From an uncultured Clostridia bacterium (GTDB lineage: Bacteria; Bacillota; Clostridia; TANB77; CAG-465), in assembly GCA_949106495.1 (NCBI GenBank), contig CARYZD010000009.1:27229-91228 (forward strand): 64,000 bases of DNA, given 5' to 3'. Of this stretch, positions 8,748-17,288 are shown one piece after another (within the stretch, counting starts at the first letter, position 1; the number at the start of each line of letters is the position of its first letter). The notes beneath the pieces are model-generated. The model was not told where the DNA came from. It made no database searches and saw only the letters and a list, made by a program, of their open reading frames with translations. The translations under genes were made by a program, and so were the position numbers.

Positions 8748-9875
8748 GTGATAGATAATAAAATAAAAAAAGCTATGCTAAAATCTGAGAAAAACTTAAA
8801 AAAATATGCTTGCAAATCCAAAGATGCTATTAGAGAATATCCACAAGATGAAGATATTAGATTAGAATTTGCACGTGATGTAGATAAAATAATCCATTCT
8901 TCTTGTTATACAAGATATATGTCTAAGACACAAGTATTTATAGAACCATTAAATGACCATATATCTACACGAATGACACATGTTCAATATGTTTCAAAAG
9001 CAGCAAGAACAATTGCAAGAGCATTAGGGTTAAATGAGGACTTATGTGAGGCGATTGCACTTGGACATGATGTTGGACATACTCCTTATGGACATTTTGG
9101 AGAGAGTGTTTTAAATAAAATATCAAAAAGATATAATTTGGGAAAATGTTTTGCACATAATTTAAATAGTGTTAGAATGTTTACTGTTATTGAGAAAAAA
9201 GGATATAGTTCTAACCTTACATTACAAGTATTAGATGGAATTATGTGCCATAATGGCGAGTTTATACAAGAAAAATATATTCCAAATAAAACAAAAACAT
9301 TTGAAACTTTATTTAAAGAATATAATGAATGTTTACAAAATGAAAGTAAGATTAAACGACTGATACCTATGACTTTAGAAGGTTGTATTGTTAGAATATC
9401 AGATATGATTGGATATATTGGTAAAGATATTGATGATGCTAATCGACTCGGAATATTTAATAAAGAGTTATTACCAGAAAATGTAAAGAAATATTTAGGA
9501 ACAGAAAATACTCAAATAATGAATAGTATAATTCTTGATGTAATAAAAAATAGTTTTAACAAAGAGTATATTTCAATGTCAAAAGAGGTATATGAAGCAG
9601 TAAAAACTCTTAAAAAATTTAATTATGAAAATATTTATTATAATGCAATAACTGATGAGTCTAGAGAAGAATATACAAAAATTATTGAAACACTTTATGG
9701 TGTATATAGTAGGGCATTAGACCAAGAAGATAAAAATAATGATATATATAAAGTATATTTAAATAATATGAGCGAAGATTATTTAAGAAATAATAGTGAT
9801 TCACAAAAAATTATAGACTATATTTCTGGTATGACAGATAATTATTTACAAAGACAATACGAAAAATATAAATAA
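8748..9875 (+). CDS. dGTPase-like HD-domain phosphohydrolase
   Basis: This 375-residue cytoplasmic protein has the dGTP triphosphohydrolase signatures RMTHVQYVSKAARTIARALGL and GHDVGHTPYGHFGE (HD motif), with a later metal-binding Asp in ISDMIGYIGKDIDDA. Members remove tripolyphosphate from dNTPs and influence the nucleotide pool, some also in phage defence. It starts with GTG behind AAAGGAGGTG (8731-8740), a strong site, and leuS follows after 15 bp. Which dNTP is the substrate cannot be read from the sequence. Confidence 0.85.
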   Translation: MIDNKIKKAMLKSEKNLKKYACKSKDAIREYPQDEDIRLEFARDVDKIIHSSCYTRYMSKTQVFIEPLNDHISTRMTHVQYVSKAARTIARALGLNEDLCEAIALGHDVGHTPYGHFGESVLNKISKRYNLGKCFAHNLNSVRMFTVIEKKGYSSNLTLQVLDGIMCHNGEFIQEKYIPNKTKTFETLFKEYNECLQNESKIKRLIPMTLEGCIVRISDMIGYIGKDIDDANRLGIFNKELLPENVKKYLGTENTQIMNSIILDVIKNSFNKEYISMSKEVYEAVKTLKKFNYENIYYNAITDESREEYTKIIETLYGVYSRALDQEDKNNDIYKVYLNNMSEDYLRNNSDSQKIIDYISGMTDNYLQRQYEKYK

Positions 9876-9890
9876 GGAGAGATATAAATT

Positions 9891-12308
9891 ATGTATGATA
9901 AAAGTATAGATGAAAAATGGCAAAAAGTATGGGAAGAAAAAAATTGTTTTCACGCAACAACAGGAGATAATAAAGAGAAATTTTATGCTTTAATAGAGTT
10001 TCCATATCCATCAGGAGCAGGATTACATGTTGGACATGTAAGAGCTTTCATGGGAATGGAAGTATTATCTAGAAAAAAACGAATGGAAGGAAAAAATGTA
10101 TTATTTCCAATAGGATTTGATGCATTTGGATTACCAACAGAAAACTATGCAATGAAAACTAATACACATCCAAGAGTTGTAACAGATAATAATATTGCAA
10201 CATTTACTAAACAATTAAAATCAGTTGGATTTTCTTTTGATTGGGATAGAGTAGTTGATACAACTGATCCTAACTATTATAAATGGACACAATGGATTTT
10301 CTTAAAATTATTTGAACATGGTCTTGCATATAAAGATAAAACATATGTTAATTACTGTCCAAAATGTAGAGTAATCCTTGCAAATGAAGAATCACAAGGT
10401 GGAGTTTGTGATAGATGTGATAGTGAAATTGTTCAAATGGAAAAAGAAGTTTGGATGTTAAAAATTACTGATTATGCAGATAAATTACTTGATGGACTTG
10501 ATGAGGTAAATTTCCCACCAAGAGTTAGACTTGAACAAGAAAACTGGATAGGAAGATCATATGGTGCAGAAATAGATTTTAAATTAGCGGGTACAGATGA
10601 AAAATTAACTGTATTTACAACAAGACCAGATACAATTTATGGAGTTACTTATATGGCTATTGCACCAGAACATCCAATACTAGATAAATATAAAGGACAA
10701 ATTAAAAATTATGATGAAATAGTATCCTATAGAAAAGAAGCTGCTAAAAAGACAGAATTTGAAAGAATAGAACTTGCAAAGGATAAAACTGGAGTAAAAA
10801 TTGAAGGATTAGAGATAGTAAATCCTGTGACTGGAAAAGTTGTTCCTTTATGGGTAACAGATTATGTTATGATGGGATATGGTACAGGAGCTATTATGGC
10901 AGTACCAGCACATGACACAAGAGACTTTGACTTTGCTAAAAAATTTGATATAGATATGATTCAAGTTGTAGCAAATAAAGAAGGAGAAAAAGTAGAGTTA
11001 GATAAGGAAGCTTATACAGATATAGAAGATGGTATATTAGTAAATTCAGATATATTAAATGGATTATCTGTTAAAGATGCTAAAGCTAAAATTACAGAAT
11101 ATTTAGAGGATAATAAAATTGGAAAAGCAAAGAAAAATTATCATATGAAAGATTGGGCTTTTGCAAGACAAAGATATTGGGGGGAGCCAGTACCTATTGT
11201 AAAATGTCCTCATTGTGGACTTGTACCTCTAAAAGAAGAAGACTTACCACTTGAATTACCAGATGTAAAAGATTTTGTACCTGGAGAAGATGGAGAGTCT
11301 CCACTTGCAAAAGTAGATTCATGGGTAAATGTAAAATGTCCAAAATGTGGAGAAGATGCAAAAAGAGAAACTGATACAATGCCTCAATGGGCAGGGTCTT
11401 CATGGTATTTCTTAAGATATATGGATCCTAAAAATAATGATGCATTAGCTTCAAAAGAAGCTCTAGATTATTGGAAACAAGTAGATTGTTATAATGGTGG
11501 AATGGAACACGTAACACGTCACTTGATATATTCAAGATTTTGGCATAGATTCTTATATGATATTGGAGTTGTACCAACTGCAGAACCATATGCAAGAAGA
11601 TCTACACAAGGATTAATCCTTGCCTCAGATGGAAGTAAAATGTCTAAATCTAAAGGAAATGTAGTAAATCCAGATGATATAGTAAAAGAATATGGCGCAG
11701 ATACATTAAGAACATATATATTATTTATTGGTGAATATGGAATGGCAGCTCCTTGGTCAGAAAATGGAGTTAAAGGTGCTAAGAAATTCTTAGATAGAGT
11801 AATGAGACTTGAAACTTTAGCAACAGATGAGGACATTGATTCTAAAGATCTTGATAGAGAAATTAATTTAGTAATTAAGAAAGTAAGTCAAGACTATGAA
11901 GAAATGAAATATAATACAGCAGTTGCTGCAATGATGAGCTATGTAAATGTATTATATAAACAAGAAAAAGTTAGTAAAAAATATATAAAACCATTACTAC
12001 AAATACTAAATCCAATTGCACCTCATGTAACAGAAGAATTATGGCAAAAATTAGGATTTGAAGGATATGTTTTTGAAAGTAAATGGCCAATGTATGATGA
12101 ATCAAAAATGATTGCAGATGAAATAGAGATACCTGTACAAGTAAATGGTACAGTAAGATTTAGAATTAATGTACCATCTGATGCAGATGAAAATACTATA
12201 GAACAAATTGCAAAAGATGCACCAGCATTACAAAATTACTTAAATGGAAAAGAAATAAAAAAGGTAATAGTAATAAAATCCAAAATTGTTAACATAGTAT
12301 TAGGATAA
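9891..12308 (+). CDS. leuS: leucyl-tRNA synthetase
   Basis: This class I synthetase of 805 residues charges tRNA-Leu. The HIGH-type motif is HVGH at about residues 45-48 (in PYPSGAGLHVGHV) and the KMSKS motif is near 583. The CP1 editing domain is complete, with TTRPDTIYG near 243 and the GTGAIMAVPAHDTRD segment near 331. Paired CxxC zinc motifs occur in the insertions (CPKC, CDRC). The C-terminal tRNA-binding domain ends in a normal way. No T-box leader is possible because only 15 bp separate it from the upstream gene. Confidence 0.97.
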   Translation: MYDKSIDEKWQKVWEEKNCFHATTGDNKEKFYALIEFPYPSGAGLHVGHVRAFMGMEVLSRKKRMEGKNVLFPIGFDAFGLPTENYAMKTNTHPRVVTDNNIATFTKQLKSVGFSFDWDRVVDTTDPNYYKWTQWIFLKLFEHGLAYKDKTYVNYCPKCRVILANEESQGGVCDRCDSEIVQMEKEVWMLKITDYADKLLDGLDEVNFPPRVRLEQENWIGRSYGAEIDFKLAGTDEKLTVFTTRPDTIYGVTYMAIAPEHPILDKYKGQIKNYDEIVSYRKEAAKKTEFERIELAKDKTGVKIEGLEIVNPVTGKVVPLWVTDYVMMGYGTGAIMAVPAHDTRDFDFAKKFDIDMIQVVANKEGEKVELDKEAYTDIEDGILVNSDILNGLSVKDAKAKITEYLEDNKIGKAKKNYHMKDWAFARQRYWGEPVPIVKCPHCGLVPLKEEDLPLELPDVKDFVPGEDGESPLAKVDSWVNVKCPKCGEDAKRETDTMPQWAGSSWYFLRYMDPKNNDALASKEALDYWKQVDCYNGGMEHVTRHLIYSRFWHRFLYDIGVVPTAEPYARRSTQGLILASDGSKMSKSKGNVVNPDDIVKEYGADTLRTYILFIGEYGMAAPWSENGVKGAKKFLDRVMRLETLATDEDIDSKDLDREINLVIKKVSQDYEEMKYNTAVAAMMSYVNVLYKQEKVSKKYIKPLLQILNPIAPHVTEELWQKLGFEGYVFESKWPMYDESKMIADEIEIPVQVNGTVRFRINVPSDADENTIEQIAKDAPALQNYLNGKEIKKVIVIKSKIVNIVLG

Positions 12309-12329
12309 AAAATTAAAGGTGTGATATAT

Positions 12330-13787
12330 ATGAATTTTTTAAGTTATATTGAGCAAAATAAGGATATATTAATTGAAGTATTAAAAGCAGCTATAATAGC
12401 TATAGCTGCAATCCTTATATATATAGTTTGTACAAGAGGTAAAGCTAAAAAAGAGAAAAAAGTAAAAAAACAAGCATATACAGATGAACTTACAGAAAAA
12501 GGAAATAGATATTTATTTTATCTAGATATAGATAAGTTTATTGAAAAAGATAAGAATATGGCTGTATGTTTTATGGATTTAGATGAATTTAAATTAATTA
12601 ATGATTCTTTAGGTCATGATATAGGAGACGAAGTATTAAGGGCTGTATCTAGAAAATTTGATGAATCTTTACCTAATAATGCAAAAGCATATAGATTAGG
12701 TGGAGATGAGTTTGCAATAATAATTGATCAAATAAATACAAAAGAAGAAGTTATTCTTATTTTAGAAAATTTAAAATCTATAATGAATAAACCTATTGTT
12801 ATAGATAACAATACTATTTCTATTGAATATAGTTTAGGAGTTGTACTTGCAATTGAGGAAAAATACTCTAGAAAAGATTTAATTAATTTTGCAGATAATG
12901 CTATGTATTATATAAAAGAACATGGAGGAAATGATTATTATTTTCATAATGAAAGCTTGAAAGCTAAAATAGATAATAATATAAAGATGGAAAAAGATTT
13001 AAAACAAGCATATGAAAATAACGATTTTGGTATTAATCTTCAGCCAAGAATTAATGTATCAGATACTTCTAAAATTGGATTTGAGGCTTTACTTATATGG
13101 AATCATTCTGTTCTTGGGTGTTTAGATGCTGCATATTTTATTTCTCAAGCAGAAATTATGGGACTTACAATTAAACTAGATGAATATGTATTAAAAACTG
13201 TCTGTGAGAAGATTATAGATTTTAAAAATAAAGGATATAATAATGTTCAGATAGCAGTTAATATTTCAAATAAGAATGCTTTTAAAAAAGAGTTTATTGA
13301 TACAATTTGTGATATTATAAAATCTTATGATTTACCAGAAAATAGTCTTCAAATTGAAATGACAGGCAATTTAGAAACATCAAAACTTGAAATATATAAA
13401 TTAATGTTTGAAAGCTTAAAACAAGTTGGTGTAGATATAATAATAAATAATTTTGAAATAAGACAAGAATCATTAGAGCTATTTGCAGAGCTTCCTATTG
13501 ATGAAGTAAAAATTAGTTCTAATATTTTATCTAGTGATAATATTAATGAAAAGGTATTTCTTGATTTAATCAATTTAAGCAAAGACTTGGGATATAAAGT
13601 AATTGTTGGTAAAGTAAATGATGATAGAAAACTTGTAAAATCAATAACATATAATGCAGATAAGGTACAAGGAAACTTCTTATTTAAGAAGATGGATGAA
13701 GAACTTGCAGAAGAAGTATTAGCAAATTATGGAGCATATAGACTTAGAATAGAAGAAATAATTGTTAATGCTAAAAAGTTGTACTAA
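12330..13787 (+). CDS. membrane GGDEF protein with degenerate EAL domain
   Basis: The 485-residue protein has one N-terminal TM segment (about 18-40), then a diguanylate cyclase domain with an intact GGDEF motif (about 124-128). There is no RxxD inhibitory site upstream of that motif. An EAL-like domain follows (EALLIW near 252). Residues needed for c-di-GMP hydrolysis are lost: the usual DDFGTG loop reads NNFEIR, and the usual EGVE reads GKVN. I infer that it makes c-di-GMP and that the EAL part binds ligand or is structural. AAAGGTG at 12316-12322 selects the ATG at 12330. It follows leuS by 21 bp. Confidence 0.85.
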   Translation: MNFLSYIEQNKDILIEVLKAAIIAIAAILIYIVCTRGKAKKEKKVKKQAYTDELTEKGNRYLFYLDIDKFIEKDKNMAVCFMDLDEFKLINDSLGHDIGDEVLRAVSRKFDESLPNNAKAYRLGGDEFAIIIDQINTKEEVILILENLKSIMNKPIVIDNNTISIEYSLGVVLAIEEKYSRKDLINFADNAMYYIKEHGGNDYYFHNESLKAKIDNNIKMEKDLKQAYENNDFGINLQPRINVSDTSKIGFEALLIWNHSVLGCLDAAYFISQAEIMGLTIKLDEYVLKTVCEKIIDFKNKGYNNVQIAVNISNKNAFKKEFIDTICDIIKSYDLPENSLQIEMTGNLETSKLEIYKLMFESLKQVGVDIIINNFEIRQESLELFAELPIDEVKISSNILSSDNINEKVFLDLINLSKDLGYKVIVGKVNDDRKLVKSITYNADKVQGNFLFKKMDEELAEEVLANYGAYRLRIEEIIVNAKKLY

Positions 13788-13810
13788 TTTATCAAAAAAG
13801 AACAGAAAAA

Positions 13811-13857
13811 CTGTTGACAAATATTATATATTAAGTTATAATAGTACTTGTCAACAG
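13811..13857 (+). promoter_or_regulatory. tRNA-cluster promoter inside a 10-bp inverted repeat
   Basis: TTGACA (13814-13819) and TATAAT (13837-13842) are 17 bp apart and consensus. The promoter is framed by a perfect inverted repeat: CTGTTGACAA at 13811-13820, which contains the -35 box, and TTGTCAACAG at 13848-13857, which covers the expected start site. Confidence 0.8.
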
Positions 13858-13863
13858 GTAAGT

Positions 13864-13939
13864 GGGCGCTTAGCTCAGTTGGGAGAGCATCTGCCTTACA
13901 AGCAGGGGGTCACAGGTTCGAGCCCTGTAGTGCCCACCA
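13864..13939 (+). tRNA. tRNA-Val (anticodon TAC)
   Basis: The cloverleaf is complete at 76 nt with encoded CCA. The acceptor stem GGGCGCT pairs with AGTGCCC, the anticodon loop gives TAC and the T-loop is GGTTCGAGC. It is identical to the copy at 20134. Confidence 0.97.
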
Positions 13940-13946
13940 CTTATTT

Positions 13947-14023
13947 GGCCTGGTAGTTCAGTTGGTTAGAACGCTAGCCTGTCACGCTAGAGGTCGTGGG
14001 TTCGAGCCCCATTCAGGTCGCCA
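13947..14023 (+). tRNA. tRNA-Asp (anticodon GTC)
   Basis: A complete 77-nt cloverleaf with encoded CCA and anticodon GTC in the loop CTGTCAC. The discriminator base is G, as expected for Asp. It is identical to the copy at 20217. Confidence 0.97.
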
Positions 14024-14044
14024 CTTTTTTTTTACCTTTTTTAT

Positions 14045-14120
<76 letters not shown>

Positions 14121-14129
14121 AAATATAAG

Positions 14130-14164
14130 ACTTGGACTTTTATTTTTAAAGTTCAAGTTTTTTT
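14130..14164 (+). terminator. terminator of first tRNA cluster
   Basis: ACTTGGACTTT pairs with AAAGTTCAAGT (one G-T pair) around TATTTTT, followed by a T run. Confidence 0.8.
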
Positions 14165-14251
14165 ATCTAAACGACTGATTTCAAGCAAATTATAATGAAT
14201 ATAAATGTTAAATATATTCATAAACATAATCAAGGATAAGAAATATTGCAA

Positions 14252-14358
14252 ATGGTATTTGACGAATTGATGTGGGCAGCCTTTTAATAAGTGTAGTTAT
14301 TTATAAAGAAGATGATGTTTGATTTAAGTTTAGATATGTAACAGAAATAAAAAGATAA
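14252..14358 (+). pseudogene. possible C-terminal remnant of a site-specific serine recombinase
   Basis: Reading from 14252 gives MVFDELMWAAF and a stop. A different frame from 14290 gives SVVIYKEDDV, a stop, then FKFRYVTEIKR and a stop. Together they follow the tail pattern of large serine recombinases (FDExLW...VxVYKDxxVxFKFxxGTEI). Two frames and internal stops mean the gene is dead. It sits just after a tRNA cluster. The intergenic stretch 14165-14497 holds only this and a weak hairpin at about 14355-14391. The match is by eye and short, so I hold it with modest confidence. Confidence 0.4.
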
Positions 14359-14497
14359 AGAGGAGCAAACCATGAATTGTCTCTCTTTTTGAATATATAA
14401 ATAATGTGGGAAAACTTTAAAATTTTAAAAGGTTATGGTATAATTTTTGCATACGAAAAATAAACGATAACTAGTAAGTTGTCGAGGAGGAATCAAT

Positions 14498-15013
14498 ATG
14501 AAAGAGTTAGTGGATTTTATATTTTTAATAATAATATATATTTTAAAATTTTATAAAAAATGGAAAGAAAAAGGTAGAGATGTACTGGTTGTAAATACTA
14601 CAATGTATATATATTTATCTTTTGTATTATATTTTACTTTAATGCCAGTAATAACATCTTTGCCATTTATATTTAATCATTCATATACTCCAATGAATTT
14701 AGTCCCTTTTATTGACGTTTTAAATAGTAGAGGTGATTTTGTTAGGCAAGTGGTATTAAACGTTATAATGACAATTCCTTTTGGATTTTTAATACCTTTT
14801 ATAAAAAAAGAAAATGTGAAACTATTAAAAATTGTTTTTTATACTTTTTTATTAAGTTTAGGTATAGAATTATTACAACCTTTAATAAATGGAATTAGGT
14901 CAGCAGATATAACTGATTTGATAACTAATGTGATAGGTGGTATCATTGGATATGTAATGTATTTAATATTTAAACCATTAGCAACAAAAATATTAAATTA
15001 TTTAAAAAAATAG
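14498..15013 (+). CDS. VanZ-like membrane protein
   Basis: The 171-residue protein has about four TM segments and the VanZ family layout: a first TM pair, the MNLVPFIDVLN turn (NLxPF is the family hallmark), VVLNVIMTIPFGFLIPF, SLGIELLQ, and DITDLITNVIGGIIGY. VanZ raises teicoplanin resistance by an unknown route, but most homologues are general membrane proteins of unclear function and nothing here indicates a glycopeptide-resistance cluster. CGAGGAGG at about 14484 fixes the start, and GGTATAAT at about 14435 is a likely -10. Confidence 0.8.
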   Translation: MKELVDFIFLIIIYILKFYKKWKEKGRDVLVVNTTMYIYLSFVLYFTLMPVITSLPFIFNHSYTPMNLVPFIDVLNSRGDFVRQVVLNVIMTIPFGFLIPFIKKENVKLLKIVFYTFLLSLGIELLQPLINGIRSADITDLITNVIGGIIGYVMYLIFKPLATKILNYLKK

Positions 15014-15040
15014 ATAGAGACAAATTACAAGTTGTAAGTA

Positions 15041-15069
15041 AGATCAAGCTTAATACTTGGTCTTTTTTT
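15041..15069 (+). terminator. terminator after VanZ-like gene
   Basis: AGATCAAG pairs with CTTGGTCT around CTTAATA-like loop bases, followed by seven T residues. Confidence 0.75.
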
Positions 15070-15166
15070 CTGTCTAAAATCTTAACTAATGACAAATTTT
15101 TCTTATTAGTATTATTAAATACTGTTCATTCTAAAAAATATATGGTATTAAGAATAGCGTTGTTAT

Positions 15167-15247
15167 AGAACCACCGTATGCTCGAACAGCATGTACAGTG
15201 ACATGAAAGAAGATAAATAAAATAATTAGTTATTCTTTACTCTAGTA
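15167..15247 (+). other. possible group II intron 3'-end remnant (domains V and VI)
   Basis: CACCGT (15172-15177) pairs with ACAGTG (15195-15200) with one C-A mismatch. The stem continues through ATGCT/AGCAT to a CGAAC loop with a two-base bulge, the layout of group II intron domain V. A second helix follows (AAAGAA at 15206-15211 with TTCTTT at 15233-15238), placed like domain VI and followed by ACTCTAG. No reverse transcriptase ORF or 5' domains are present, so this would be a decayed relic. The rest of the gene-free interval 15070-15411 shows nothing else I recognise. Confidence 0.4.
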
Positions 15248-15411
15248 TAATCAAAAATAAATTAATATAAAATATAATAAGTCATCTAAAAGTCATTTTA
15301 ATATTGTATAATTTTGTTAATAACATAACAAAATTGTAATCTTTTGTAATATAAATCAATAGAAAGTAATTACAATTTGGGTTATAATAATTATAAAGAT
15401 AGGTGATAAAA

Positions 15412-16107
15412 ATGAAAATATTAAGAAGAGTAGTTTTTATATTAATTCTTTTAGTAATGATTTTTAGCTCATTTCTAATTAAGAGTGGATATGATATATA
15501 TATACAAGCATTAAAAAATATGCCTTTAGATAAAAAAGTTGAAAGAATAAAAGAAATAGACAATTATACTAAAATTGATGAAGTACCACAGATATATATT
15601 AATGCAGTTATTTCTGTTGAAGACCATAGATTTTATACACATAATGGAATTGATTTGATAGCAATAGGAAGAGCTGCTGTAAATGATATAATAGCAATGA
15701 GATTTGCTGAAGGTGGAAGTACAATTACACAGCAATTATCTAAGAATATATATTTTACACAAGAAAAAAAGATAACAAGAAAAATAGCAGAAGTATTCAT
15801 GGCTTGGGAAATAGAAAAAAATTATGAAAAAGATGAGATTTTAGAATTATATTTAAACACTAGTTATTATGGTGATGGATATTATACAACTAAAGAGGCG
15901 TGTAGAGGATATTTTGGTAAAGAATTAAATGAGATGACAGATTATGAGGCAATACTTTTAGCAGGAATTCCAAATGCACCATCTGTATATGCTCCTACCA
16001 AAAATCCAGATCTTGCAATACAGAGGCAAAGACAAGTGATGAAGAAAATGGTAAAATATAATTATTTAACACAAGAAGAAGTAAATAATATAATAAATGG
16101 AAAATGA
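15412..16107 (+). CDS. monofunctional peptidoglycan transglycosylase (GT51)
   Basis: The enzyme polymerises lipid II into glycan strands on the outer membrane face. The 231-residue protein has one N-terminal TM segment (about 5-26) and a complete GT51 domain. The catalytic Glu70 is in SVEDHRFYTHNGID. GGSTITQQLSKN follows near 101-112, then KIAEVFMAWEIEKNYEKDEILELYLN and PNAPSVYAP. There is no transpeptidase domain, so it is not a class A PBP. AGGTGA at 15401-15406 selects the ATG at 15412 rather than the GTG within that site. Confidence 0.9.
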   Translation: MKILRRVVFILILLVMIFSSFLIKSGYDIYIQALKNMPLDKKVERIKEIDNYTKIDEVPQIYINAVISVEDHRFYTHNGIDLIAIGRAAVNDIIAMRFAEGGSTITQQLSKNIYFTQEKKITRKIAEVFMAWEIEKNYEKDEILELYLNTSYYGDGYYTTKEACRGYFGKELNEMTDYEAILLAGIPNAPSVYAPTKNPDLAIQRQRQVMKKMVKYNYLTQEEVNNIINGK

Positions 16108-16114
16108 ATTTAAG

Positions 16115-16150
16115 AGTTAAAGTAATTAAATTTACTTTAACTTTTTATTT
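16115..16150 (+). terminator. terminator after transglycosylase gene
   Basis: AGTTAAAGTAA pairs with TTTACTTTAACT around a short A/T loop, then TTTTATTTTT. Confidence 0.8.
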
Positions 16151-16182
16151 TTAAATAAAAAATAGATAATATTAGATATTAA

Positions 16183-16211
16183 TTGACAAAATACAACAAT
16201 TGTTGTATTAT
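16183..16211 (+). promoter_or_regulatory. prs promoter with an 18-bp palindromic operator
   Basis: TTGACA (16183-16188) and TATTAT (16206-16211) are 17 bp apart. The spacer is filled by the perfect palindrome ATACAACAATTGTTGTAT (16191-16208), which also overlaps the -10 box. A bound protein would block RNA polymerase. A near-identical site lies before the gene at 17359. An 80-nt leader with a small hairpin (CTTATTT/AAATAAG, about 16239-16256) precedes the start codon. Confidence 0.75.
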
Positions 16212-16293
16212 AGTTCTGGCTTAAGAATTTTGTGTCGCTTATTTAAATAAATAAGTAGTTTCTATAGAAAATAATTTGAGGGAGGAAATTGTT

Positions 16294-17238
16294 ATGAAAA
16301 ATATTAAAATTTTTTCATGTCCAACAGCAGAGGACTTTACTAATGAAATCTGTGATTATCTTAATTTACCAATGGGAAAAATTAATTTTATGAAATTCAA
16401 GAATGATAATACATTCGTTCAGATATTAGAGACAGTACGAGACCAGGATGTATATATTGTACAAACGACACAGCCACCAGTAAATGAAAGAATAATGGAA
16501 TTATTAATTGCAATTGATGCTTTAAAAAGAGCATCTGCTGGTAGAATAACTGTAGTTTTACCATATTACATGTATTCTCGTTCAGATAAGAAAGATCAAC
16601 CAAGAGTACCAGTTACAGCAAAACTCATGGCAAAAATTATAGAGAGTGCAGGAGCAACTAGGGTAATAACTTGTGACTTACACAATCCAGCAATTCAAGC
16701 ATATTTTGATATAAACTGTGATAGAATATCTGCTCAAGGATTATTACAAGACTATTTCAAATTTAAAAAATTAGAAAATATGGTAGTTGTTGCAACTGAC
16801 GCAGGAAGTTCAAAAAAGGCACATAAGTATTCTAAATTTTTAAATTGTCCACTTGCTCTTATAGATAAAAGAAGAGATGGAAATGATGACAATGCAATTG
16901 CAACAAGCATAATTGGAGAAGTAAAAGGCAAACAAGCGATAATTTTTGATGATGAAATTGATACTGCTGGCTCAATAATTGAGACTGCAAGAATTCTTGA
17001 AAGTCATGGAGCAACAGAAATTTATGCAGCTTGTACTCATGGTATTTTATCTGCAAATGCAGTTGAAAGAATACAAAATTCTCCAATAAAAGAATTAGTA
17101 ATTACTAATACAGTACCATTAGATGAAAAAAAGAAAATAGATAAGATAAAAGTAATATCTATTGCACCTTTATTTGCAGAATCAATAAAAAGAATAAATG
17201 AAGGGAAACCATTAGGAGAAATACTAACAATAGAATAA
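16294..17238 (+). CDS. prs: ribose-phosphate pyrophosphokinase (divergent)
   Basis: Prs makes PRPP from ribose 5-phosphate and ATP for purine, pyrimidine, His and Trp synthesis. The 314-residue protein keeps the fold and order of motifs: PPVNERIMELLIAIDALKRASA, VVLPYYMYSRSDKK, CDLHNPAIQAYFDI, the DAGSSKKA segment and the PRPP loop FDDEIDTAGS. Several normally invariant positions differ: YARQDRK is YSRSDKK, and GGVKRAR is GSSKKAH. It may therefore be a secondary or divergent Prs. GGGAGGA at about 16280-16286 selects the ATG at 16294. Expression is probably controlled by the palindrome in its promoter. Confidence 0.88.
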   Translation: MKNIKIFSCPTAEDFTNEICDYLNLPMGKINFMKFKNDNTFVQILETVRDQDVYIVQTTQPPVNERIMELLIAIDALKRASAGRITVVLPYYMYSRSDKKDQPRVPVTAKLMAKIIESAGATRVITCDLHNPAIQAYFDINCDRISAQGLLQDYFKFKKLENMVVVATDAGSSKKAHKYSKFLNCPLALIDKRRDGNDDNAIATSIIGEVKGKQAIIFDDEIDTAGSIIETARILESHGATEIYAACTHGILSANAVERIQNSPIKELVITNTVPLDEKKKIDKIKVISIAPLFAESIKRINEGKPLGEILTIE

Positions 17239-17241
17239 AGT

Positions 17242-17283
17242 AATACCACAGTATAGTTAAAAGCTATATTGTGGTATTTTTTT
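17242..17283 (+). terminator. terminator after prs
   Basis: AATACCACAGTATAG pairs with CTATATTGTGGTATT (one G-T pair), followed by a T run. Confidence 0.85.
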
Positions 17284-17288
17284 AATTT

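Noticed and set aside
9876..9890. T-box leader regulating leuS
   Set aside because: Only 15 bp separate leuS from the upstream gene, too little for a T-box. The same applies to proS, whose ribosome site overlaps the end of rbgA.
14498..15013. A glycopeptide-resistance cluster, because of VanZ
   Set aside because: No vanHAX, vanR or vanS homologue is adjacent; VanZ-like proteins are widespread without resistance.
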